Shown here piece by piece: positions 36,283-45,087 of a DNA stretch of 64,000 nucleotides (within the stretch, counting starts at the first letter, position 1; each line of letters begins with the position of its first letter). A model generated the notes under the pieces. That model was not told the origin of the DNA, did not search any database, and worked only from the letters and a program-made list of their open reading frames with translations. A program made the position numbers and the translations under genes. Source of the DNA: Leptolyngbya sp. Cla-17 (GTDB lineage Bacteria > Cyanobacteriota > Cyanobacteriia > Leptolyngbyales > Leptolyngbyaceae). The DNA is taken from the NCBI RefSeq assembly GCF_016807185.1, contig NZ_JAEVYN010000002.1, positions 372,001 through 436,000 of the forward strand. Reading direction: 5' to 3'.

Positions 36283-36936
36283 ATGACGACCAATCTTACC
36301 GAGCCAGTCCATTCCCCTTTACGCATCATTGGTTTGACGGGAGGAATCGCGATGGGGAAAACTCTGGTTTCTGAGTATCTGGCAACTAAATATAAATTGC
36401 CGATTTTAGACGCTGATATTTACTCCAGGGAAGCAGTCTTGCCAGATAGCTTGGTGTTGCAAGGTATGGTGGATCGATATGGCTCTGGAGTGCTTTTACC
36501 CGATCGCAGCTTAAATCGTCAGCGGTTAGGAGAGATTATTTTTAGCAGTCCAGCAGAACGATTGTGGGTCGAGCAATGCATTCATCCCTACGTGCGCGAT
36601 CGCTTGGTGCAGGCGGTTAACCACCCACCCTTAAATGATCCTCAGCAGCACCCGATTGTGGTGATGGTGGTGCCGCTGCTGTTTGAAGCGCGCATGACTG
36701 ACTTAGTGACTGAAACTTGGGTGGTCACTTGCACCGAAGCTCAGCAAATTGAACGATTGATGACCCGCGATTGTCTAACACGAGAACAAGCAGAAGCCCG
36801 CATCAACAGTCAGATGGAAATTACTAAAAAAAAGGTTCAAGCAACGGTGGTGTTGGATAACTCCTCAACTCCAGAAGCACTATATCGTCAAGTCGATCAG
36901 CATGTTTCTCAATCGGCTGAGTCAATTTTTTCTTGA
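36283..36936 (+). CDS. coaE: Dephospho-CoA kinase
   Basis: Last step of coenzyme A synthesis. About 217 residues from MTTNLTEPVHSPLRI. P-loop is GLTGGIAMGKT; most homologues have S or T before the GKT/GKS part, so the methionine is unusual but not at a catalytic lysine. LDADIYSREAVLP and the VPLLFEARM segment are CoaE-specific, and VLDNSSTPEALYRQV closes the fold. ATG 36283 preferred over TTG 36274. Confidence 0.92.
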   Translation: MTTNLTEPVHSPLRIIGLTGGIAMGKTLVSEYLATKYKLPILDADIYSREAVLPDSLVLQGMVDRYGSGVLLPDRSLNRQRLGEIIFSSPAERLWVEQCIHPYVRDRLVQAVNHPPLNDPQQHPIVVMVVPLLFEARMTDLVTETWVVTCTEAQQIERLMTRDCLTREQAEARINSQMEITKKKVQATVVLDNSSTPEALYRQVDQHVSQSAESIFS

Positions 36937-38790
36937 TTCTTGTCGCTTTAGGTCCACCCTCTCCGCCAAATTGAGGAAACATTCAGCCAAATCAATTACG
37001 CCTGAAGATAGAATTCCTCAACTTTGGAGCAAGGCCTTTGGGCTAGGGCATTCTAGGTGCACATTAATATTTTATGAATAGCAAACTGCATGATTAATTG
37101 CTTTTAATTGGTCTATTTTTCAAGGGCACCATTATTCAATCGACCATAAGGAGCAAGAACTGGTGATTCTTCCAGATAAACAGGCAGGCATTGCACTGGA
37201 TACCTCCTCTGACAGCGATTATTCGCAAGCAAAACAAAATTTCTTACGCCGATGGCTATGGAAATTCGTGAATTCCAATCAAAAGAACCACCGTCAGATG
37301 GCACAATCAAGGCGCTTTTTGGTGCGATCGCTATTGATTGGGTCAACGATTGCCGCTAGCGCGATCGCACTGGGCAGTTATCAAGTGGTGCGAGAAATCA
37401 TTTTAGACAGTATTACAAAGCAGGCGCTATTGGAAGCCCATCAGGGCAAGGGAGAGATTGATCAGTGGTTAGCCAGCCGCAAAGCAGAAGTAACAGTCTT
37501 AGCGAACAGCCCGATTACTCGCACCATGGACTGGTCAGTCATTGAACCTTACTTCAAGGCAGAGGTAAAACGGCAACAGGCTTTTGATCAACTCACCCTT
37601 GCTCAATCCGATGGGTCTCGTGCCAACACCAGCTTTGGCAAGGTGAAAGGGAGCATCAGCGATCGCGAGTGGTTTAAGAAGGCTATGGCAGGAGAAACCT
37701 CTGTCTCCGATCCAGTGATCAGTAGAACCAATAAGGTTGCCAAAGTTTATGTGGGTGCTTCAGTTCCTCATCCTTCTAGCCTCAAACCTCTGGGAGCCCT
37801 TGCGGCATCGATGCGAGTTGATCGAGTGGTACAAGTGGTCAACCAAATTCAGTATGGAGGCGGGAGTTATGCTTTTGCCTTAAATTCTCAAGGATTTACG
37901 ATTGCCCATCCTGATCCAGCGATGATTAGCACACCAGAAAAACCGGGTACTAGCCTGCTGACGTCAGATAATCCAGCGCTTGCTGCCCTTGCTCAGGAGA
38001 TGGTCAGTCGGCGTGAAGGGATTCGGCTGGTTCAACTGGATGGCGCTTGGCAATATATCGCGTATGTTCCCTTAAAAGAAGCTAGTTGGTCGATGGCGTT
38101 GGTCATTCCGCGCCAAAATATTGAGTCTGCTTTAGGAGCCTTAAATGTGCTGGCGGGCATTTTGGGATCGGTTCTGCTGATTGCGATCGCTGCCGCATGG
38201 CAGTATGTACAAGCTTATGAACAGGCTCGTCTACACGCTGCTCAAGAAGCCTTACTGAATCGCTTAACCACCCGCATTCGGGAATCCCTGGATCTGTCTA
38301 TCATTGTGCAAACCACCGTCACGGAATTAAGCACCCTGCTAGATTTGCAACAAGTATTTTTAGGAACTTACAATCCGGCAACGCAAACCCTTGCTCTGAT
38401 TGGCGATCGCGTGACTGGCAAAAATGATCAATCGCTTGAGTTTCAAACCAATGCTCTAGGTGATTTAGCGGACTTTCTAAAACGCGGTAGCACGCTGCAA
38501 CTCAACCCAGTTGCTCCTTCTGATGATTCTCCTCTAAAGCTGACTGCCGGGTCGTATATTGCTTTAGCCAATCCAACACAGGATGGACAAACAGGTTTTT
38601 TGATCGGACTTTATAATGGCGCACTAAACTCAGAAGACCAAGATCTACTGAAGGCAGTTTCCGAACAACTCGCGATCGCCGTCACACAGGCAAGACTTTA
38701 CAGTCAGACTCAAGAACAAGTTGATACCAAATTAAATTGGAGCCATTACAGATCAGATAAACTGAGCGATGTAGAGGTGAGAGTCTAACA

Positions 38791-39306
38791 ATGGCTGGAG
38801 TAAGCGCAATCGCAATTAAAGAAAGTCTCGAGGAGCTAGGCACCCGTTTGCGAGCGGTTGAACAGCCGATACTCAAAGAGCGATTGCAAGTGTTGTACTG
38901 GCTCAAACAAGCGCACGCACCGAGTGTCAGTCAGATTGCGATTGCAATTGGCAGGCATCGGGGCACGGTGCAAAAATGGTTAGCCCTGTACCGAGCGCAA
39001 GGATTAGAAGCATTGCTGGTGGTTAAACCCACTCCAGGAGGAGGCAACCGGGTGATTCCAATGTGGGCGGAGGTTGCCTTAGCCAAGCGATTGCAGGAAC
39101 CGAGCAATGGGTTTAGCAGCTATGGGAAGGTGCAGCAGTGGCTGTTAGAGAGTTTAGGGGTAGAAGCCGAGTATCATGCGGTCTACCAGATGACGCGCTA
39201 TCGACTCAAAGCGAAACTCAAGGTCGCCCGTCCTCAAAACATCAAGCAGAACCGAGTCCAGCGAGAGGCATTTAAGCAAACCTCGCAGACGACCTCGACT
39301 TATTGA
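38791..39306 (+). CDS. IS630-family transposase, N-terminal frame
   Basis: 171 residues holding the DNA-binding part: helix-turn-helix VSQIAIAIGRHRGTVQKWLALYRAQGLEALL and a second winged-helix-like block (PSNGFSSYGKVQQWLLESLGVEAEYHAVYQMTRYRLK). It ends in a region out of frame with the catalytic part and overlaps the second frame by four bases. Alone it can bind DNA but not cut. Confidence 0.85.
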   Translation: MAGVSAIAIKESLEELGTRLRAVEQPILKERLQVLYWLKQAHAPSVSQIAIAIGRHRGTVQKWLALYRAQGLEALLVVKPTPGGGNRVIPMWAEVALAKRLQEPSNGFSSYGKVQQWLLESLGVEAEYHAVYQMTRYRLKAKLKVARPQNIKQNRVQREAFKQTSQTTSTY

Positions 39307-39869
39307 GTCAGTACTATCGGCAGGTGCGCCAGGATGAGCGACCGATTCGTTACTTCGCACAAGATGAGAGTCGCTTTGGACTTCACACGCTCATCGGACG
39401 ATTAATTACGGCAGTTGGGGTTAAACCCATCGGGGCGTGGCAATGGATATTCAAAGCATTCTGGCTATACGGTGCTGTGGAACCTACCACAGGAGAGTCC
39501 TTTTTCTTGCAATTCTCCCATGTCGATACCGCATGCTACCAATGGTTCTTAGATGAGTTCTCCAAGGCTTACCCCGATAGTCTCAACATCCTGCAAGTGG
39601 ATAACGGACGGTTCCACAAAGGCAAAGACCTTATTGTGCCAGAGAACATTATCTTGGTGTTTCAACCGCCTTACTGCCCAGAGTTAAATCCTATCGAGCG
39701 TTTATGGGAACATCTCAAGGCGGATCTCAAGTGGGCTGCGTTCAAAACGCTTGACCAACTGCAATCCAGGGTTGATCAACTCTTAGCCCAGCTAACCCCT
39801 CAAGTGATTGCTTCCCTTACAGGCTACCCCTTTATCCTCAATGCACTATCTGTCATTGACACCATTTAA
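39303..39869 (+). CDS. IS630-family transposase, DDE catalytic frame
   Basis: 188 residues from an internal TTG. DDE residues are in YFAQDESRFGL, ILQVDNGRFHKG and CPELNPIERLWEHLK, standard for IS630. It is in the -1 frame relative to the first part. The open frame continues upstream as DDLDLLSQYY to about 39276, so a -1 slip near the end of the first frame would give a fused transposase; I see no classic A-run slippery motif, so it may also be a damaged copy. Confidence 0.85.
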   Translation: MSQYYRQVRQDERPIRYFAQDESRFGLHTLIGRLITAVGVKPIGAWQWIFKAFWLYGAVEPTTGESFFLQFSHVDTACYQWFLDEFSKAYPDSLNILQVDNGRFHKGKDLIVPENIILVFQPPYCPELNPIERLWEHLKADLKWAAFKTLDQLQSRVDQLLAQLTPQVIASLTGYPFILNALSVIDTI

Positions 39870-41019
39870 ATTGGTATGATTTGCTGAATCAAACCCTCAC
39901 CAAGCTGCATCAGGCTCAACTGCAACTGGTTCAAAACGAAAAGATGTCGAGCTTGGGGCAACTGGTTGCTGGTATTGCCCACGAAATCAACAATCCCGTC
40001 AACTTTATTCATGGCAATATTATTCACGCTAATCAATATGCCCAAGAACTGTTAAATCTTTTGCAACTCTATCAATCGCACATGCCCCATCCCCCCACTG
40101 CGATCGAAGATTTAGTGGAGGCAATCGATATGGATTTTGTGAGTGAGGATTTTCCCAAACTGTTAGAGTCAATGCAGGTTGGCACTGAGCGAATTCGAGA
40201 AATTGTGCAATCGTTACGAATATTTTCCCGCTTGGATGAAGCTGGCGTCAAAGGCGTAGATATCCACGAAGGCATCGACAGTACCCTCATGATCTTGCAA
40301 AGCCGCCTAAAGTCAAAATCTACTCAGCGCGAAATTCAAGTAGTGAAAAAATATGGTTCGCTGCCTACGGTGGAATGCTACGCCGGACAGTTGAATCAGG
40401 TATTTATGAATTTGCTTAGTAATGCGATCGATGCGTTAGAAGAGAGATTAGAGGATAATCGACATGAGGCGTTTGGCGATCGCTCAGTTGAGTTGCGCTC
40501 AGACGAACGAGGTTATGGGTTAAAGGAAAATAACTTACTCCCGACTCCCGACTCCCACCTTCCGACCATTTATATTCACACCGAATTAGCCAACGATCAC
40601 CACATCAAGATCCGCATTGCCGATAACGGAGCTGGTATTTCAAAAGCAGTTCAATCGCGTATTTTTGACCCTTTCTTCACCACTAAATCTGTGGGCAAAG
40701 GCACGGGTATGGGATTGGCAATCAGCTATCAGATTGTCACGGAACAGCACAATGGACGTTTGAATTGCACCTCTACTCCCGGACAGGGAACCGAATTTGT
40801 GATTGAAATTCCCATTCAGCAGGCTGAATACCTCAATTGACGAACAGAACTCAATTTTCCTAGTTTTTAACTTCTTCAAACAGATTGTCAGTTCTGTTTT
40901 TCTTCTTTTCCCCGTTTCTGTTGTAGGGTCGATAGGATGGAATAGGATTTTGGCGTAGTTTTATTTACAGTACGCCTGCTCGTTATTTTTCCTTTCACCT
41001 TCTTTGTTGATAAGTATCC

Positions 41020-42960
41020 ATGCTGCTCTTTCTGCGAATTGAAAATTTTGCCTTAGTGGATCGCTTGGATTGGGAGCTGGACGCGGGGTTAACCGTGTTG
41101 ACAGGAGAAACGGGTGCCGGAAAATCCATCATTTTGGATGCGATCGATGCGGTGTTGGGGGGCAAGGTGACCAGTCGTGCTGTGCGAACGGGTGCGGAAC
41201 GCGCTCTGGTGGAAGCCACCTTTCGTTTGGAAGCAGAGCTAAGCGATTGGTTGAAGGAGCAAAGCATTGACGGGGCATCGGCAGACGGGGCATTGGGAAC
41301 GTTGGTTTGCAGCCGGGAAATTGTTGCCAGTGGGGGTAGTCAGCGCAGTCGATCGCGGGTAAATGGAGTGCTGGTCAACAAGCAGCAGATGGAGCATTTA
41401 CGCGAGCGCTTAGTGGAACTGACTGCCCAAGGTCAAACCGTACAGCTTGGGCAGCCAGGGTTACAGCGTGACTGGCTAGACAGCTATGGCGGCGACGTTT
41501 TGCTCAAGACTCGCGACCAGGTAGGTGTTGCCTTTAGTGCCTATCAGCAAGCGGTGCAGACGTTAGAAAATCGCAGACGCGCCGAACGGGAGCGTCTGCA
41601 ACAATTAGATTTATTTGACTATCAACTGCGGGATCTAAACTCGGCAAACCTCACAAATCCAGATGAATTAGAGCAGCTAGAGCAAGAAGCAAAGCGCCTC
41701 AGCCACAGCGTAGAGCTGCAGCAGCAAAGCTATGTGGTGTATCAAACCCTGTATCAAAGTGACACGGATGCAAAAGCCTGCGCGGATCTGCTGGGACGCG
41801 CCGAAAAAACTTTAACAGACATGGTGGAAATTGATACTGAGTTACAGCCGATTTTGGAATTGGTGACCGGGGCTTTTGCCTCAGTAGAAGAAGCTGCACG
41901 GGAAATAAATGCTTATGGTGAAGACATTGAAGCCGATCCCCAACGCTTGAGCGACGTACAAGAGCGCACTTCACAGCTGAAGCAAGTCTGCCGCAAGTAT
42001 GGACCCACTCTGGCAGAGGCAATTGACTTGCGCGATCGCCTACAGGCCGAACTCCTCGAACTTACCGGCGGCGGGCAATCCGCAGAAGAACTGGAACAAG
42101 CTGTCAAAGATACTCAGCAAATCTTAGAAACGCGCTGTACTGAGCTAACCCATCTGCGCCAAGCTGCTGCCAAAGACTTGGAAAGCCGCCTAATTGGTGA
42201 ACTGAAGCCCTTGGCAATGGAAAAAGTCAAATTTCAGGTCGGAATTGCGGCGATCGCTCCAACTGCAACAGGAGCCGATCAGATCACCTATCTATTCAGT
42301 CCCAATCCTGGCGAACCGCTGCAACCTCTGACCGACACTGCTTCTGGTGGTGAAATGAGCCGTTTTCTGCTGGCCCTACAAGCCAGTTTCTCCCAGGTTG
42401 ATCCGGTGGGAACGCTCGTGTTTGATGAAATCGATGTGGGTGTATCGGGAAGAGTCAGCCAAGCGATCGCCGAAAAGCTCTTCCAGCTTAGTCAGCACCA
42501 CCAAGTACTCTGCGTCACCCACCAGCCCATTGTTGCCGCAATGGCAGACCACCATTTTCGCGTGAGCAAACAGATCATCGAATCGAGCGAAGCGGCTGAT
42601 AATTTGACCTCTGATAATGGCGCAACTAAACCAGGCAAATCTAGACGAGGCAGCAAAAACAGCAAACCAGAAATCGCCAGCACTATGCTCCCCGATCAGC
42701 CCACACTACACACTTCCGCTACTGATGCGGTTCGTACGGTTGTTCGCATCACGCCCCTCTCCAACGAAGACCGAAAGCAAGAACTCGCCCAACTTGCGGG
42801 TGGGCAATCTGCTCAAGAAGTCATTGCCTTTGCAGAATCGTTGTTAACCCAGGCTGCCGCTATTCGACAAACTCACGTGAGAGAAGAAGGTCGTGCGATC
42901 GCCACAGAACTTCCTGCCGCATCCAAAACCACCCGCGCCAAAACTGCTAAAAAAGCTTAA
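41020..42960 (+). CDS. recN: DNA repair ATPase RecN
   Basis: SMC-like ATPase for double-strand break repair. N-terminal LRIENFALVDRLDWELDAGLTVLTGETGAGKS holds Walker A; a central coiled coil (about 170-390) is followed by the signature DTASGGEMSRFLLAL, Walker B GTLVFDEIDVGVSGR and VLCVTHQPIVAAMADHHF. At 646 residues it is longer than the usual 550-580: about 50 polar residues (GATKPGKSRRGSKNSKPEIA) lie between the H-loop region and the last beta strand, and a basic Thr/Lys/Ala tail is added at the end. Confidence 0.94.
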   Translation: MLLFLRIENFALVDRLDWELDAGLTVLTGETGAGKSIILDAIDAVLGGKVTSRAVRTGAERALVEATFRLEAELSDWLKEQSIDGASADGALGTLVCSREIVASGGSQRSRSRVNGVLVNKQQMEHLRERLVELTAQGQTVQLGQPGLQRDWLDSYGGDVLLKTRDQVGVAFSAYQQAVQTLENRRRAERERLQQLDLFDYQLRDLNSANLTNPDELEQLEQEAKRLSHSVELQQQSYVVYQTLYQSDTDAKACADLLGRAEKTLTDMVEIDTELQPILELVTGAFASVEEAAREINAYGEDIEADPQRLSDVQERTSQLKQVCRKYGPTLAEAIDLRDRLQAELLELTGGGQSAEELEQAVKDTQQILETRCTELTHLRQAAAKDLESRLIGELKPLAMEKVKFQVGIAAIAPTATGADQITYLFSPNPGEPLQPLTDTASGGEMSRFLLALQASFSQVDPVGTLVFDEIDVGVSGRVSQAIAEKLFQLSQHHQVLCVTHQPIVAAMADHHFRVSKQIIESSEAADNLTSDNGATKPGKSRRGSKNSKPEIASTMLPDQPTLHTSATDAVRTVVRITPLSNEDRKQELAQLAGGQSAQEVIAFAESLLTQAAAIRQTHVREEGRAIATELPAASKTTRAKTAKKA

Positions 42961-42974
42961 GTTTCTCCAGCCCT

Positions 42975-43349
42975 ATGAACATTCTTGAAGCCTTAAAAGC
43001 AGACTATCAACAGTTTCCCCACAACCAAACCTATAGTCTCTATGCCGAAGATGTCTTCTTCAAAGACCCCATGACTGAATTTCGTGGAGTCCAACGCTAC
43101 CAGACAATGATTCGTTTTATCGAAACCTGGTTTCGCAACTGCACCATGCAAGTGCATGATATTCAGCAAAACGGCAACCAGATCCGCACCGACTGGACGC
43201 TTAGTTGGAATACTCCCCTTCCCTGGAAACCCCACATTGCCATCAGCGGTTGGAGCGACCTAACCTTGAACGAGCAGGGACTCATCACCTCCCACATCGA
43301 TCACTGGCACTGCTCCAAACTTGATGTCATTAAACAACACTTTAGCTAG
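42975..43349 (+). CDS. DUF2358 / SnoaL-like protein
   Basis: 124 residues with an NTF2-like character: MNILEALKADYQQFPHNQTYSLYAEDVFFKDPMTEFRGVQRYQTMI and SHIDHWHCSKLDVIKQHFS match the DUF2358 family of cyanobacteria and plastids. No catalytic assignment exists to my knowledge. It starts 14 bases after recN and may be co-transcribed. Confidence 0.85.
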   Translation: MNILEALKADYQQFPHNQTYSLYAEDVFFKDPMTEFRGVQRYQTMIRFIETWFRNCTMQVHDIQQNGNQIRTDWTLSWNTPLPWKPHIAISGWSDLTLNEQGLITSHIDHWHCSKLDVIKQHFS

Positions 43350-43386
43350 TCCCCAACTCTGAACCCTGAACTCCGAACTCTTTTCC

Positions 43387-43662
43387 TTACCAACCATCCG
43401 TCTCCGCTTCATCCCAAACCTCCAAATCCAGTTCACGCAAATATGTTAATGCGCTTTGAATATTGGCATGGGTGCCCCGCAATTCCAAGGCAAACCAGCC
43501 GTCCCCATTCGCATTTTTCCCCAACACTGCCGCAGTAATGTTAACTGTCAAGTGAAACTGCGACACTAGACGAGAAATCACCGGATCTTGATGATGATCT
43601 TTAGAAATTCTGACCCGAATTAACTGTTGTGTTAGACGGTGTTCCGCGATGCTGATTGACAT
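43387..43662 (-). CDS. NIL-domain protein
   Basis: 91 residues from MSISIAEHRLTQQL. One NIL (ACT-like) domain: VRISKDHHQDPVISRLVSQFHLTVNITAAVLGKN, and FALELRGTHANIQSALTYLRELDLEVW. NIL domains bind small ligands such as methionine in ABC transporters and sulfur-regulatory proteins; a standalone version is common in cyanobacteria. AAAGGTT lies ahead of the ATG. Ligand unknown. Confidence 0.85.
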   Translation of the reverse strand: MSISIAEHRLTQQLIRVRISKDHHQDPVISRLVSQFHLTVNITAAVLGKNANGDGWFALELRGTHANIQSALTYLRELDLEVWDEAETDGW

Positions 43663-43876
43663 AAAACAACCTTTTTTAAACAACTGGACAATCTCTAGCA
43701 AACAACTAATTCTCGATAGAGATTGTGTATTTAATTAGTTTAAGAGCTAGAGTCTTGGTTTTGCAACCCCTAGAAATTCTCACTTTTGGTCGGATTAGCT
43801 CTCTTCGGGTCTTTCGCCCTCCAGATGCGGTGCTAAAGTAAAAGAATGTAAACAGATTCTCAGGAAAGTGGCACTC

Positions 43877-45058
43877 ATGCGCGTAATTCTAATGACAGGC
43901 AAAGGTGGCGTTGGTAAAACCTCCGTTGCGGCTGCGACTGGGTTACGTTGTGCCGAAATGGGTCACAGAACCCTCGTTCTTAGCACTGATCCGGCTCATT
44001 CCTTAGCAGATAGCTTTGATATAGAACTGGGACATGATCCCCGCTTAGTGCGTCCCAACCTGTGGGGCGCTGAACTAGATGCCCTAAAGGAGCTAGAAGG
44101 CAACTGGGGCGCGGTCAAACGCTACATTACTCAAGTTTTGCAGGCCCAGGGCTTAGACGGCGTGCAGGCTGAAGAGTTGGCAATTCTTCCAGGGATGGAT
44201 GAAATCTTTGGCTTGGTGCGGATGAAGCGCCACTATGACGAAGGCGAATATGATGTGCTGATTATTGACTCGGCACCTACAGGCACTGCGTTACGCCTAT
44301 TGAGCCTGCCGGAAGTAGGCGGTTGGTACATGCGTCGCTTCTACAAGCCGTTTCAGGGAATTTCTGTGGCGTTGCGACCGTTAGTGGAGCCGTTTTTCCG
44401 CCCGATCGCTGGCTTTTCCCTGCCCAACAAAGAAGTGATGGATGCACCCTACGAATTTTATGAACAAATCGAATCCTTAGAAAAAATCCTCACCGATCCA
44501 ACGCAAACATCGGTGCGGCTGATCATGAACCCTGAAAAGATGGTGATTAAGGAATCGTTGCGTGCTCACGCCTACTTGAGTTTGTATAACGTGGCAACCG
44601 ATATGGTCGTGGCAAATCGGATCATTCCTGAAGAAGTCAGCGATCCATTCTTTGCCCGTTGGAAGGGAAACCAAAAGCAGTATCGCCAGGAAATTCACGA
44701 TAACTTTTCACCTCTGCCGATTAAAGAAGTGCCGCTCTACTCTGAGGAAATGTGTGGTTTAGAAGCCCTCGATCGCCTCAAGGAAACCCTTTATCCTGAT
44801 GGCGAAGATCCGGCGCAGATCTACTACAAAGAAACCACCATGCGGATTGTGCAAGAACAGCAGGAATATAGTCTGGAAGTCTACCTACCCGGCATTGAAA
44901 AGCGCCAGGTTGAACTGAGCAAGACAGGCGATGAACTCAACATTCGCATCGGCAACCATCGCCGCAACCTGGTTTTGCCTCAAGCCTTGGCAGCGCTCCA
45001 GCCCTCCGGAGCCAGAATGGAAGAAGACTATCTCAAAATCCGCTTTGCTGCGGTTTGA
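43877..45058 (+). CDS. ArsA/GET3-like ATPase with C-terminal HSP20-like domain
   Basis: About 393 residues. Deviant Walker A is MTGKGGVGKTSVAAATG; switch I-like STDPAHSLADSFD; switch II IDSAPTGTALRLLSLPE; A-loop MNPEKMVIKESLRA. The final about 75 residues (SLEVYLPGIEKRQVELSK to EEDYLKIRFAAV) form an HSP20/p23-like beta domain, an architecture found in plant and cyanobacterial ArsA family members. No arsenite CxxC metal site or ArsB partner is seen, so membrane-protein targeting or an unknown role is more likely than arsenic export. Start ATG 43877, with AGGAAAG 9 bases ahead; GTG 43868 is less likely. Its 3' end is repeated twice downstream. Confidence 0.88.
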   Translation: MRVILMTGKGGVGKTSVAAATGLRCAEMGHRTLVLSTDPAHSLADSFDIELGHDPRLVRPNLWGAELDALKELEGNWGAVKRYITQVLQAQGLDGVQAEELAILPGMDEIFGLVRMKRHYDEGEYDVLIIDSAPTGTALRLLSLPEVGGWYMRRFYKPFQGISVALRPLVEPFFRPIAGFSLPNKEVMDAPYEFYEQIESLEKILTDPTQTSVRLIMNPEKMVIKESLRAHAYLSLYNVATDMVVANRIIPEEVSDPFFARWKGNQKQYRQEIHDNFSPLPIKEVPLYSEEMCGLEALDRLKETLYPDGEDPAQIYYKETTMRIVQEQQEYSLEVYLPGIEKRQVELSKTGDELNIRIGNHRRNLVLPQALAALQPSGARMEEDYLKIRFAAV

Positions 45059-45087
45059 GAAAAGCTCGAAATCATCCTAGCTGCATG

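Larger units (their letters stand above)
38726..39876 (+). mobile_element. IS630-family insertion sequence
   Basis: Two overlapping transposase frames lie between imperfect terminal inverted repeats of about 30 bp that begin ATACCAA at one end and end TTGGTAT at the other; 23 of 30 positions match by my alignment. TGAT is present on both sides (38722-38725 and 39877-39880). IS630 usually duplicates TA, and TA is also present at each end, but only the TGAT model rejoins the host gene in frame. No HIP1 inside. Confidence 0.88.
37163..40840 (+). pseudogene. Cache-GAF sensor histidine kinase interrupted by IS630-family element
   Basis: An 840-residue kinase in two pieces. Part 1 (37163-38725, 521 codons, GTG start with AAGGAG 10 bases ahead): membrane helix at about 54-72, extracytoplasmic double-Cache domain (QGKGEIDQWLASRKAEVTVLANSP to PLKEASWSMALVIP), second helix at about 325-345, and GAF. 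Part 2 (39881-40840): HisKA with H in LVAGIAHEINNPVNFIHGN (codon 555 if rejoined) and HATPase (NLLSNAID, IADNGAG, GKGTGMGLAISY). The IS sits between GAF and HisKA, so part 1 would be an inactive sensor half with 20 foreign residues. Removing 38726-39880 restores VDLLNQTL in frame. The catalytic part still has a TTG at its start and might be expressed alone. Confidence 0.88.

Noticed and set aside
36971..37023. TTGAGGAA and TTCCTCAA inverted pair after coaE
   Set aside because: 8-bp arms with a long spacer and no T run; likely chance.
38725..39876. TA-only target duplication for the IS630 element
   Set aside because: Joining the flanks through TA puts the kinase halves out of frame and introduces an early stop; TGAT restores frame.
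43741..43876. Possible riboswitch before the ArsA-like gene
   Set aside because: CTCTTCGGGTCTTTCGCCC suggests small stems, but no known riboswitch core is visible.
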